Positions 36,482 to 45,229 of a stretch of DNA of 64,000 nucleotides are shown one piece after another. Source of the stretch: Negativicoccus succinicivorans (GTDB lineage: Bacteria; Bacillota; Negativicutes; Veillonellales; Negativicoccaceae); NCBI RefSeq assembly GCF_014207605.1, contig NZ_JACHHI010000001.1:248001-312000 (forward strand), in the 5' to 3' direction. The notes below the pieces were generated by a model that was not told where the DNA came from, made no database searches, and saw nothing but the letters and a program-made list of their open reading frames with translations. The position numbers were made by a program, and so were the translations under genes. Within the stretch, counting starts at the first letter, position 1; each line of letters starts with the position of its first letter.

Positions 36482-37104
36482 CCTTGTACCACCACCACCG
36501 CTTCCGTAAAATCGGGCCATTCCGCCCCTTCTTCAAGAGTTCCTTCCTGCTTTCGTTCATCTTCATAGCTAATGCGCTCCAGCATCGCCACATGCGCTTC
36601 CTTAGGCCAGCCGGCAGACATCAACACTCGGCAAATAAAAGCACCGGATTGTTTCCGATCTGTCAAAAACGCAACTTTTCGCCCCGGTTCATACGCCAAT
36701 TCGGAGTCATTCGGTGTACGACCGTGAAAACTCAACCAATCGGCATCCTGCCACGTTTCCGCTAATCGCGCAAATGCGACCTGCACGCTGGAAAGGCCTG
36801 GTATCACTTCGATTGCAACGTCCGGAAATGTTCGCTTCAGCCAGCCTAAAAGGCTGTAATAGCCGGGGTCGCCACTGACTAAAACTGCGACGCGAAGATG
36901 TTCTGAAAGTCGTTCCAATTCGGTTTTCAAATCGCCAAGCTTTCCCGTAATTGGAATTTTCTGCTGCCATTCAGAGGCCAGTGTGTCCAGTGCTCGGCGG
37001 CCGCCTACTACGGCATCGGCGGTGGCTATCTCTTTTTGTGCGGCGGGAATCATATACTCCGGAGATCCCGGACCGATACCGACCACTACGAGTTTCGTAA
37101 CCAC
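36478..37104 (-). CDS. cbiE: Cobalt-precorrin-7 C5-methyltransferase, CbiE
   Basis: Tetrapyrrole methylase of 208 residues that acts at C5. Visible are KLVVVGIGPGSPEYMIP, VVGGRRALDTLA, VLVSGDPGYYSLLGWL and IPGLSSVQVAFARLAETW. It is separate from CbiT, as in the anaerobic pathway (the aerobic CobL is a fusion of the two). It overlaps the cbiD end by 19 bases. Confidence 0.95.
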   Translation of the reverse strand: MVTKLVVVGIGPGSPEYMIPAAQKEIATADAVVGGRRALDTLASEWQQKIPITGKLGDLKTELERLSEHLRVAVLVSGDPGYYSLLGWLKRTFPDVAIEVIPGLSSVQVAFARLAETWQDADWLSFHGRTPNDSELAYEPGRKVAFLTDRKQSGAFICRVLMSAGWPKEAHVAMLERISYEDERKQEGTLEEGAEWPDFTEAVVVVQG

Positions 37105-38192
37105 GGTTTAGCCTCCATAAATTCTTTGGCAAAACTGCTTTGCGCTAAAATTTCGCCCTGCATTGTCACAAATATCACGCCTACTTTAGCCTCTTCGTGC
37201 ACAAAACGTTGGGCGCGCACCTGCGCACGTTCAGCGAGTTGAGGATAAATGGCCTCGAGATTGTTGGCCCGAATAATTTCTGCCGCACCGTCAGTCGTCG
37301 AGCAAGCAAGAATTTCTTTTACCGTTGCTGCATCTGCACCGTTCAAAGCGGCGTACGCTGCCAGTGTTTCCATGCGCCCGTCGCTCATGCGATTATGCGT
37401 ATGAAAGCTCCCTGACGCGACTTTGATCAATTTTCCCAAATGACCGATCAAAATAATCTCTCGGATGTCTTTGTCCACGGCTTCTTCCAGCATAAAACCG
37501 ATAAAGTTGCTGGTTTCAACGAGGTCGGTGACCGGTAAATCATAAATTTTACGAGCGGCATCATAACCAATCCGGCCGGGAGTCATAACGCACCAACGCT
37601 GATGCGCGGCACGCAAAACGGTAAATTGAGGAATTAATGACTTTTTATAGGCTTCTTCACTCATCGGCTTGACAATTCCTGACGTGCCGATAATGGAAAT
37701 GCCACCCATGACTCCCAACACCGGATTCAGTGTTTTCTTTGCCAATGCTTCACCGGCAGGTACGGAAACAGTCACTTTCCAACCGGTGCCCTCATCCGCC
37801 AACTCTTCATAAACTCGCTTCATCATCCAGCGCGGTCCCGGATTGATCGCGGCATCTCCCACTTTTACTTGCAACCCCGGTCGCGTCACTGTCCCTACAC
37901 CTACACCCGCGATAAAAGTGATTCCGGGCGTCGTTGTTACTTCAAGAGAAACGACAATCGGCGTGCCGTGCGTGACATCCATATCATCACCCGCATCTTT
38001 GATGACAGTCGCTGAACCGATGCCCTCAATCACTTGGCTTTTCTCAATTGGCAACGTCAACGCTCGATGCTGGGGCGACTCCACTGTAACAGTTTTTGGG
38101 AATTCTCCACGCAAGGCCAATGCAGCTGCTTTTAAAGCGGCCGCCGCACTGGTGCCGGTAGTGAACCCTTCTCGCAATTTTTTCTTTGCCAT
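37086..38192 (-). CDS. cbiD: Cobalt-precorrin-5B C1-methyltransferase
   Basis: SAM-dependent methylase unique to the anaerobic pathway (368 residues from the ATG at 38192). The hallmark N terminus is KLREGFTTGTSAAAALKAAA; DAGDDMDVTHG, GVGVGTVTRPGL and IIGTSGIVKPMSEEA follow. An in-frame TTG at 38201 lies inside the yajQ end and has no better ribosome site. It is the first cbi gene of this cluster, directly after yajQ. Confidence 0.95.
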   Translation of the reverse strand: MAKKKLREGFTTGTSAAAALKAAALALRGEFPKTVTVESPQHRALTLPIEKSQVIEGIGSATVIKDAGDDMDVTHGTPIVVSLEVTTTPGITFIAGVGVGTVTRPGLQVKVGDAAINPGPRWMMKRVYEELADEGTGWKVTVSVPAGEALAKKTLNPVLGVMGGISIIGTSGIVKPMSEEAYKKSLIPQFTVLRAAHQRWCVMTPGRIGYDAARKIYDLPVTDLVETSNFIGFMLEEAVDKDIREIILIGHLGKLIKVASGSFHTHNRMSDGRMETLAAYAALNGADAATVKEILACSTTDGAAEIIRANNLEAIYPQLAERAQVRAQRFVHEEAKVGVIFVTMQGEILAQSSFAKEFMEAKPWLRNS

Positions 38193-38197
38193 AATAC

Positions 38198-38689
38198 TCA
38201 ACGATAATTGACAAACTGTAAATCCACAGGGAAATCGGTTGCCTTCAATACGGCAATTACCTCTTGTAAAGCATCCTTATCTTTCCCCGTAACGCGAACC
38301 TGATCCGCCATAATTTGGGCAGTCACTTTAAGCTTCCTATCCTTGATCAGCTTGGTAACTTTCTTCGCGTTATCTTGATCCAATCCTTGTTTTAATTTCC
38401 ACTCCTGACGAACTGTGCCACCTGAAGCCGGAACAATTTTCCCTTCATCAAGATTTTTCAAACTTACGCCACGCTTCACAAGCTTACCTCGTAACACCTC
38501 CTGCACAGCGCCCAATTTATACTCATCATCACTTACCAAAGTAATGGTGTCATCGGCAAATGTAAGTTCGCTTTTACTGTTACGAAAATCGTAACGCGTG
38601 GTAATTTCTTTGCGTGCTTGTTGCACTGCATTTGTTACTTCTTGCAAATCAACGGTTGAGATAACATCAAACGAATATTCTTTTGCCAT
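38198..38689 (-). CDS. yajQ: YajQ-family nucleotide-binding protein
   Basis: 163-residue protein of the UPF0234/YajQ family, which binds nucleotides (cyclic di-GMP in Xanthomonas) through two ferredoxin-like domains. It begins MAKEYSFDVISTVDLQEVTNAV and has RYDFRNSKSELTF and the closing FPVDLQFVNYR. AAGGAGGAACGAA precedes the ATG. Its stop is 5 bases before the cbiD ATG, so it leads the cbi operon; a link to corrin synthesis is not known. Confidence 0.95.
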   Translation of the reverse strand: MAKEYSFDVISTVDLQEVTNAVQQARKEITTRYDFRNSKSELTFADDTITLVSDDEYKLGAVQEVLRGKLVKRGVSLKNLDEGKIVPASGGTVRQEWKLKQGLDQDNAKKVTKLIKDRKLKVTAQIMADQVRVTGKDKDALQEVIAVLKATDFPVDLQFVNYR

Positions 38690-38720
38690 TTCGTTCCTCC
38701 TTCAGACCATAGATATATTT

Positions 38721-38729
38721 ATTATAGCA
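38721..38729 (-). promoter_or_regulatory. Extended -10 promoter for yajQ-cbi-btuCD
   Basis: TGCTATAAT (38729-38721, minus) is an extended -10 box about 30 bases before yajQ. No clear -35 was seen. The leader is too short for a cobalamin riboswitch. Confidence 0.55.
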
Positions 38730-38763
38730 TATACGAAAGGCTTTTCCGCTGGGATTGCATGCA

Positions 38764-38799
38764 CTTAAAAAGACCTCACAAATGTGAGGTCTTTTTAAG
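38764..38799 (-). terminator. Terminator after ftsZ
   Basis: Seventeen-base perfect arms CTTAAAAAGACCTCACA and TGTGAGGTCTTTTTAAG around AA, just beyond the ftsZ stop. It closes the division/cell-wall cluster. Confidence 0.9.
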
Positions 38800-38802
38800 T
38801 GA

Positions 38803-39807
38803 TTAGTGTTTTTGTAAAAAATCCGGAACCGCAATGCCGCCGCGCGCATTCGCTGCGTAGTCCTGTTTTTTCTTCACATCTTCAAAACCGGTTGCAATGA
38901 CGGTAATTCGTACTTCGTCACCCATCTCCGGATTAATGGACGTACCCCAGATAATATTTGCATCCGGATCAGCCGCGTCCGAAATAATTTGCGCCGCTTC
39001 GTTGATTTCGAGCAAGCCCAAATCATCACTGCCCGTAACACTGATAATAATACCTTTGGCACCGTCGATAGTGCGCTCCAAAAGCGGGCTCGAAATGGCC
39101 GCTTTAGCAGCATCTACCGCACGGTTTTCACCGCTGGCAGTACCAATACCCATTAGAGCTTCGCCTTGATCGGTCATAATCGTTTTGACGTCGGCAAAGT
39201 CAAGATTAATGACACCCGGTACAGTAATCAGGTCGGAGATTCCTTGCACGCCTTGACGTAACACATCGTCGGCCATACGGAACGCATCCTGGATGCTGAC
39301 TTTTTTATCTACGGCTTGCAACAGACGCTCATTCGGCACAATGATGATGGTATCTACTTTTTCTTTCAAATATTCAATACCGGAATTAGCATTGCGCATA
39401 CGTACAGTGCCTTCAAACATAAATGGCTTAGTAACTACGGCAACGGTTAATGCGCCCATTTCTTTCGCGCATTCTGCTACGATCGGTGCACCGCCTGTAC
39501 CCGTACCACCGCCCATACCGGCTGTTACGAAAACCATGTCAGCACCCTGCAACGCTTTCATGATTTCTTCCTTGCTTTCTTCCGCCGCTGCTTCACCAAT
39601 TTCAGGTTTCGCTCCGGCGCCAAGACCTTTGGTCAGCTTTTCGCCTAATTGTAATTTTTTTTCTGCTTTCGACGTATCCAAAATTTGGACTTCAGTATTG
39701 GCCGCAAGAAAATCGACACCTTGCACATTGGCCTCGATCATTCGATTCACTGCGTTATTGCCGGCGCCGCCTACACCGATCACTTTAATATTCGCCAAGT
39801 CACCCAT
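38803..39807 (-). CDS. ftsZ: Cell division GTPase FtsZ (short C-terminal linker)
   Basis: Tubulin-like GTPase that forms the division ring. It has 334 residues from the ATG at 39807 (AGGAGG 8 bases upstream). The tubulin motif is [10 protein letters not shown], the entry block is [17 protein letters not shown], and the synergy loop contains [11 protein letters not shown]. After the core only about 25 residues remain, ending in the partner-binding peptide [10 protein letters not shown]. The usual disordered linker of 40 or more residues is nearly absent. No ftsA gene is next to it. Confidence 0.97.
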   Translation of the reverse strand: MGDLANIKVIGVGGAGNNAVNRMIEANVQGVDFLAANTEVQILDTSKAEKKLQLGEKLTKGLGAGAKPEIGEAAAEESKEEIMKALQGADMVFVTAGMGGGTGTGGAPIVAECAKEMGALTVAVVTKPFMFEGTVRMRNANSGIEYLKEKVDTIIIVPNERLLQAVDKKVSIQDAFRMADDVLRQGVQGISDLITVPGVINLDFADVKTIMTDQGEALMGIGTASGENRAVDAAKAAISSPLLERTIDGAKGIIISVTGSDDLGLLEINEAAQIISDAADPDANIIWGTSINPEMGDEVRITVIATGFEDVKKKQDYAANARGGIAVPDFLQKH

Positions 39808-39899
39808 CCGACTTCCTCCTTCTGTTTGCCGTGTGTTGATTGTTCTTTGCAATTCACTCATTATGAATTATTTTACACTATTTAACGGGAAAACGCTAC

Positions 39900-40253
39900 T
39901 TATCTGACACCGGTTTTTCTTTCATTTAGCCAAATTCTCCGGATGGCCGCCGTGTTATCAAAAATACGCAATCCGAAACTCAACAGCGCCACATAGTAAA
40001 TATCGATTCCCAATCGACTCCCGATAAAAACAAATAGCATCGCCACTAATGCATTGACAAAGAAACCGCTGAAAAAAATCGTGTGATCGTATTTCCCTTC
40101 CATATACGAGCGAACCCCTCCGAACACACTGTCCAAGCAGGCCATAATCGCTACCGAAAGGAACGGAGCATAGGAGATGGGAATCGCCCAGGGAAACCAC
40201 ATTCCCATCACAATTCCGAGAAACAAGCCGCCCAACATTAAGGCTACAATCAT
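39900..40253 (-). CDS. sbp: Small basic protein Sbp (DUF1290)
   Basis: 117-residue membrane protein with three to four hydrophobic helices, matching DUF1290/Sbp found beside DUF881 genes and ftsZ in Firmicutes. Recognisable blocks are LGIVMGMWFP and AIMACLDSVFGGVRSYMEGKYD. Its function is not established. It overlaps the DUF881 gene by 4 bases. Confidence 0.85.
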   Translation of the reverse strand: MIVALMLGGLFLGIVMGMWFPWAIPISYAPFLSVAIMACLDSVFGGVRSYMEGKYDHTIFFSGFFVNALVAMLFVFIGSRLGIDIYYVALLSFGLRIFDNTAAIRRIWLNERKTGVR

Positions 40254-40933
40254 TTCGCCACCCCCGGTATTGCCTTTGCAAATTCCTGTTTACTCGGTCC
40301 GATATACGGATTGATTTGCAAGTTATTACTGGTCTCGATAGACACATTAATACCCCAATACTTCAAAGTATCTACCACTCCTCCGCGGAACTCCAGCGCC
40401 GATCGTAATAACTTCGGATCTCCAATTGCTTTGACTTGAAACGGAGTGCTGAACATTTTGCCGTTTACAGTAACTGTAGGACCGGCACAACGAATTTCAC
40501 TCGTTCCAATCAAACGTTGTTCGTTTAGCGCAATGGCTTCCGCACCGGCAGCGCGTAATTCATTGATGACTTTTAAAATATCCTCATCATGTACGACATA
40601 AAGATTTTGGTTTTCACCCATCTTAAGCGGCTGCTTGCTGTCTTCAATCGTGACCACTACGCCCGGCCCCTCTACCGCAGTCAGACCGGCTCTGAATTTT
40701 AATTCATCCTGTTCACGTGTGGCGTCCGGTGTCAAACCTTCTGCCTGCAATTCTTGCAGCTCCTTCACTAAATCAGTTTTTTCCTGCTCGACCCGCATTA
40801 ATTGCTGATACAAGTCTTCCACACGCATATTCATTGTCGTTGCTTGCATTTCTTTGTTGCTTTTATATTGCAATGACAGCATCATGCCCAAAATAACGCT
40901 GACCGCAAGCAACGCAACCGTTTTTGATTTCAT
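40250..40933 (-). CDS. DUF881 family protein (YlxW/YlxX-like)
   Basis: 227 residues with one N-terminal membrane helix (about 5-22), a coiled-coil segment (about 36-66) and a DUF881 globular part. Family blocks are VVVTIEDSKQ, LYVVHDEDILKVINELRAAGAEAIALN and ISTSEIRCAG-like GTSEIRCAG. It probably associates with the divisome, as the gene always lies near ftsQ/ftsZ, but no activity is known. Confidence 0.87.
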   Translation of the reverse strand: MKSKTVALLAVSVILGMMLSLQYKSNKEMQATTMNMRVEDLYQQLMRVEQEKTDLVKELQELQAEGLTPDATREQDELKFRAGLTAVEGPGVVVTIEDSKQPLKMGENQNLYVVHDEDILKVINELRAAGAEAIALNEQRLIGTSEIRCAGPTVTVNGKMFSTPFQVKAIGDPKLLRSALEFRGGVVDTLKYWGINVSIETSNNLQINPYIGPSKQEFAKAIPGVAK

Positions 40934-40940
40934 TGCTGCC

Positions 40941-41801
40941 TCATTTCAATTTGATGTAGGGCGCACCTACATTGACGTCCACATAATCAACCGTCAAGTT
41001 TCGCAAGCGAATATCTTTCAACATGTTTTCGGATAATGGTGCCTGCTCGGCTGCATTTTCTACTGTGCCCAAATGAATCGGTATGTCATCACGTGTATAC
41101 GCAATCAACTGCGTCGTGTCCCCGATATTAATTTCCGAGATTTGTTCGCTTCCTTTGAGCGAAAGATAGGACAAATACGCCAGTGCTTTTCGCAAGGCAT
41201 CATCAGTAACCGTATCACCCAATAAGACATTGCCCAATTTTTTGCCGGTAATGAAAGGCACGTCCGTCCGTGTAATAGTCGGTCCTTCGGCAATAACTAA
41301 ACCCGTTTTATCAAACACCGCAAAACCAAATTCCGTCGCGACGACGGCAATCGGACGACGTTCTTCCACCTGAATACGAATGGTTGCGGGAAACTCCCGA
41401 TCCACTTTAGCGGAAGCAATCCGTAAATCACCGTTCAACCGACGGGAAATATCGGCTGTAGCGAGTTGTACAACGTTGATCGGACGTGAAATTTTGGCAA
41501 CACGAAAAATCTCGTCTTGTGAAAGAACTTGCAGGCCTTCTACTTTAACACTGCCAAATGAAATCGGCGCCAGCGCCAGTAACAACAAAAGTCCAACAAT
41601 GACCACTGCCAACCAAGCATAGGTGCCGCGTTTTCTATAAAAGGGTTTTTCATTCCGTGATTGCTGTTTCGGTCTTTTGCGTCGTCTTCTACGCGGCGGC
41701 TCCGGCTGTCCTTTCTCGACATTTTGTTCCAGTGGAACAACGGATGTTACCTCACCGTGTCGCTGCCGACGGAATGTTTCAAAATCCATATGCTGTGCCA
41801 T
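40941..41801 (-). CDS. ftsQ: Cell division protein FtsQ/DivIB
   Basis: 286 residues. A basic cytoplasmic N terminus (RRRRRKRPKQQ) is followed by one membrane helix (about 65-85). The POTRA-type domain begins at GSVKVEGLQVLSQDEIFRVA, and the beta domain (RPIAVVATEFGFAVFDKTG) continues from there. It is a divisome scaffold that works with FtsL and FtsB. It lies 3 bases after ddl. Confidence 0.88.
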   Translation of the reverse strand: MAQHMDFETFRRQRHGEVTSVVPLEQNVEKGQPEPPRRRRRKRPKQQSRNEKPFYRKRGTYAWLAVVIVGLLLLLALAPISFGSVKVEGLQVLSQDEIFRVAKISRPINVVQLATADISRRLNGDLRIASAKVDREFPATIRIQVEERRPIAVVATEFGFAVFDKTGLVIAEGPTITRTDVPFITGKKLGNVLLGDTVTDDALRKALAYLSYLSLKGSEQISEINIGDTTQLIAYTRDDIPIHLGTVENAAEQAPLSENMLKDIRLRNLTVDYVDVNVGAPYIKLK

Positions 41802-41804
41802 TGA

Positions 41805-42746
41805 TTACAATTTCTGGCACCCGGCGGTGCTTAAAATCGCTTCGCAAAGCGTCAGGAAGTCCATGCCTACAGCGTTAGCCGCCTTCGGCACTAAACTTGT
41901 TACCGTCATACCGGGCACAGTATTCACTTCCAAAATAAACGGGTTTCCTTTTTCATCCGTCATAAAATCGACACGTGCAACACCTTCACAATTCATCAAG
42001 CGATATGTCTGCTGTGCCAATTCTTGTAATTGCACCTGCAATGAATTGTCAATCGGCGCCGGTACTAAATAATCCGTCGCACCCGCCGTATACTTCGATG
42101 CATAATCATATACCCCTGAATGCGGTACGATTTGAATGACCGGTAATGCTTCTCCATTGAGAACAGAAGCGGTAAACTCATCGCCAAATAAATATTCTTC
42201 TACGACAATCCACGGATCATACTTAAACGCATCTTGCACCGCACGCGCAACTTCGCTTGCCTCGTGAATCACGCTGACTCCGATCGTTGAACCTTGGTTG
42301 GCGGCTTTAATCACAACCGGCAAAGTAAAACGTTCCAAAATATCCGCTACAATCATTTCCATTTCTTCTTCCTGGCGGTAAATGGAAAAAGGCGCCGTCG
42401 GCAAATCTGACTGGACAAAAAGTCGTTTACTGATAACTTTATCCATTGTTAAAGCACTGGCCAAAGGCCCCGATCCGGTGTAGGGAATGCCGAGCATTTC
42501 CAAAACGTTTTGAATAGCGCCGTCTTCCCCGTACTTACCATGCAACGCATTAAAAACGACTTGCGGTTGCACTTTTTGTATATCATTCAAAAAAGTTCGC
42601 GGATTAAATTCAAGCGTAGTTACTTTGTACCCTCCTTCTACCAACGCTTGTGCAATCGCAGCACCTGTGCGTCGGGAAACTTCCGCTTCCGTAGATGGGC
42701 CGCCCATAACCACCAAAATATCTTTAGTTTTGTCCCACAGTTTCAT
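41805..42746 (-). CDS. ddl: D-alanine--D-alanine ligase
   Basis: ATP-grasp ligase that makes the D-Ala-D-Ala dipeptide of peptidoglycan. It has 313 residues from the ATG at 42746. Visible blocks are VVMGGPSTEAEVS, NALHGKYGEDGAIQ, PYTGSGPLASALTMDK and EVNTVPGMT. The active-site stretch VVEEYLFGDEFT is present. The start overlaps the murC end by 23 bases. Confidence 0.95.
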   Translation of the reverse strand: MKLWDKTKDILVVMGGPSTEAEVSRRTGAAIAQALVEGGYKVTTLEFNPRTFLNDIQKVQPQVVFNALHGKYGEDGAIQNVLEMLGIPYTGSGPLASALTMDKVISKRLFVQSDLPTAPFSIYRQEEEMEMIVADILERFTLPVVIKAANQGSTIGVSVIHEASEVARAVQDAFKYDPWIVVEEYLFGDEFTASVLNGEALPVIQIVPHSGVYDYASKYTAGATDYLVPAPIDNSLQVQLQELAQQTYRLMNCEGVARVDFMTDEKGNPFILEVNTVPGMTVTSLVPKAANAVGMDFLTLCEAILSTAGCQKL

Positions 42747-44121
42747 CCTGTTGTTCCCACCTTTGTTTAACCAGGTAACTGCATTCATTAATATTGCCCG
42801 CTCCCATCATAATAATAAGATCGCCGGGCTTACGAATGGTATCTAAGTACTCCGGAATCGTCGCTATATCCTGCACGTAGCGCGCTTCGTCTCCCGTTGC
42901 CTTTACCATATTCGGCAATAAAGTACCATCGACATTATCCCGCGGATCTTCACCGGCAGCGTAAATGTCCGTAAAAACCGTCAAATCGGCATCATGAAAT
43001 GCGTCTGCAAATTCGTTTCGTAATAAATCCGTACGCGAATAACGATGCGGCTGAAACACACAAATCACTCGCTTCACGCCAATTTCTTTAGCGGCGGCAA
43101 GCGTCGCTTTAATTTCTGTCGGGTGATGCGCATAATCAGTAACCAACCAGTAGTTAGCGCTCCGATATAGTGTTTGAAAACGTCGTTTTGTGCCGGTAAA
43201 GTGCCCCAATGCCGCAATAATATCCGGTAACGATAAACCGGCCGCAAGAGCCGTCGCAATCGTTGCTAATGCGTTAAGCACGTTATATTTGCCCGAAACC
43301 TGCAGCATCACCTTCCCTAAACGTTGCTGTTCTTTGACCAAGGTAAAATGCAGGCAACCGTCGACATATGCTAAATCAGTGGCCGAATAGGTTGCCTCCG
43401 GAGAAAACCCGTAGGTAACATAAGCACACTTAACCTGTGGTAAAAGCTTGCGAATGACTTCGTTTTCTATACACAAAATGGCTTGGCCCTGTTTTTCATC
43501 CAGAGAATGAATGAATTCCACAAAAGCTGCTTCCAACCTTTCCATCGAGCCGTAGTAATCCAAATGATCATCTTCAATATTGGTAACTACCGCAAAAGCT
43601 GGTTGAAGCTTTAAGAACGACCCGTCGCTTTCATCGGCTTCGGCAATAACATGCGGGCCTTTTCCCGCTTTCGAATTGCCTTTTAAGTAATCTACTTCGC
43701 CTCCGATAACGATGGTAGGATCGACTCCGGCTTCTTCAAAGACCTGCCCCAGCATGGATGTGGTTGTGGTTTTACCATGTGCTCCGGCAACGGCAATGCC
43801 GCACCCGTCATTTAAAATGGCTGCTAAAACATCCGAGCGATGCATGACGGGGATACCTTTTTCTTTTGCCGCCACCACTTCCGGATTGTTCGGACGAATG
43901 GCCGTGGATACAACGACTACGTCAGCCCCATCCACATGAGAAGCATCATGGCCAAGATAAATGACCGCTCCGTGATTACGAAATTTTGCAAACACCGCGT
44001 CATCTTCCTGATCGGAGCCGGTAACCATATAGCCTCGTTGTAACAAGATATAGGTCAGCGCACGCATTCCCACGCCGCCAATTCCTACAAAATGAAATTT
44101 TTTATATTGACTCAAATTCAT
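42724..44121 (-). CDS. murC: UDP-N-acetylmuramate--L-alanine ligase
   Basis: First amino-acid ligase of the peptidoglycan stem (465 residues). The N-terminal Rossmann motif is FVGIGGVGMRALTYIL, the ATP loop is VAGAHGKTTTTSMLGQ, and EADESDGSFLKL and VTDYAHHPTEIKATL are family blocks. It lies 4 bases after murG. Confidence 0.97.
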   Translation of the reverse strand: MNLSQYKKFHFVGIGGVGMRALTYILLQRGYMVTGSDQEDDAVFAKFRNHGAVIYLGHDASHVDGADVVVVSTAIRPNNPEVVAAKEKGIPVMHRSDVLAAILNDGCGIAVAGAHGKTTTTSMLGQVFEEAGVDPTIVIGGEVDYLKGNSKAGKGPHVIAEADESDGSFLKLQPAFAVVTNIEDDHLDYYGSMERLEAAFVEFIHSLDEKQGQAILCIENEVIRKLLPQVKCAYVTYGFSPEATYSATDLAYVDGCLHFTLVKEQQRLGKVMLQVSGKYNVLNALATIATALAAGLSLPDIIAALGHFTGTKRRFQTLYRSANYWLVTDYAHHPTEIKATLAAAKEIGVKRVICVFQPHRYSRTDLLRNEFADAFHDADLTVFTDIYAAGEDPRDNVDGTLLPNMVKATGDEARYVQDIATIPEYLDTIRKPGDLIIMMGAGNINECSYLVKQRWEQQDETVGQN

Positions 44122-44125
44122 TGTT

Positions 44126-45229
44126 TTATCCCATCATTGAAAGCGCTAATTTCGCAATATCTTCCGCCGCTTGCGGTCTACCTAAGGAACGGCTGGCAGA
44201 CGCCATCGACTCTAAACGTGTTCGGTTTTGTCGCAACGATTCTATCGTCTCATATAACAACGCACCGGTCAAATCTCTATTTTCAATAACCACCGCTGCA
44301 CCTCTTTGCGCCAAGACCGCTGCGTTACGTCGTTGATGATCCGCAGCTGCATACGGATACGGCACCAAGATCGACGGCCGACCGAGCGCCGTAAGTTCGG
44401 CCAATCCCACCGCGCCGGCACGATACACCACCAAATCGGCCGCTGCCAGCGCATCGGGCATAGTATGTAAATACGGATATACCCGCAAATGCTTATGCTT
44501 TTCGCCGGTTAACGTGAATCCCTGCATGAACCTTTCGTACTCCTGTTCACCGGTAACATGCATCACTACTATTTCTGTATTCGTTTGGTAACGCGTGAGG
44601 ACTTCCTGCATCGCTTGGTTAATTACCCGTGCACCGCGACTGCCGCCGGCAGCAAGCAGCACGAATGCATCTTCGGGCAGTCCCAACCGATTTCTGCTGA
44701 CATCTCGTTGCGCGGCTAAAATTTCCCGACGCACAGGATTTCCTGTCACTACAATTTTTTTAGGTTGATGAAACTGTGCCGCCGCCTCTTCATAGCCAAG
44801 CGCAATTTTACGAACCACCTTGGATAGCAGGCGATTGGTGATCCCCGGCACCACATTCTGTTCCTGGATCAGTGTCGGGACACCGCTCAAAGCCGCAGCC
44901 AATAACATTGGCCCGCAAACATACCCGCCGGTACCGATCACAATATCCGGACGAAAGTCTCGCAAAATGGCTCCTGCCTTCACTACACTTTGCAAAGCTT
45001 CCCAGGCCGTTTTTCCATTTTGGGGTGTCAGTCGGCGCTCAAATCCGTGCAGACGTAAACTTATAAACGGGATATTCGCTTTGGGAACCAGTTCCGTTTC
45101 TAAGCCATTTTCACTGCCGACATATAAGAATTCCACATCTGTTACTTGGCGAATCGCATCCGCAATCGTCAGTGCGGGATAAATGTGCCCGCCGGTACCG
45201 CCGCCGGAAATAATTACTCGTCGCTTCAT
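44126..45229 (-). CDS. murG: UDP-GlcNAc:undecaprenyl-PP-MurNAc-pentapeptide GlcNAc transferase
   Basis: GT-B glycosyltransferase that makes lipid II on the inner membrane face. It has 367 residues from the ATG at 45229, which shares a base with the murD stop. Motifs: ISGGGTGGHIYPAL, VIGTGGYVCGPML, AAGGSRGARVIN and RAGAVGLAELTALGRP. In most clusters ftsW lies between murD and murG; here the two are directly joined. Confidence 0.96.
   Translation of the reverse strand: MKRRVIISGGGTGGHIYPALTIADAIRQVTDVEFLYVGSENGLETELVPKANIPFISLRLHGFERRLTPQNGKTAWEALQSVVKAGAILRDFRPDIVIGTGGYVCGPMLLAAALSGVPTLIQEQNVVPGITNRLLSKVVRKIALGYEEAAAQFHQPKKIVVTGNPVRREILAAQRDVSRNRLGLPEDAFVLLAAGGSRGARVINQAMQEVLTRYQTNTEIVVMHVTGEQEYERFMQGFTLTGEKHKHLRVYPYLHTMPDALAAADLVVYRAGAVGLAELTALGRPSILVPYPYAAADHQRRNAAVLAQRGAAVVIENRDLTGALLYETIESLRQNRTRLESMASASRSLGRPQAAEDIAKLALSMMG

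Noticed and set aside
38690..38763. Cobalamin riboswitch before yajQ-cbiD
   Set aside because: The leader from the -10 box is about 30 bases, too short for the element.
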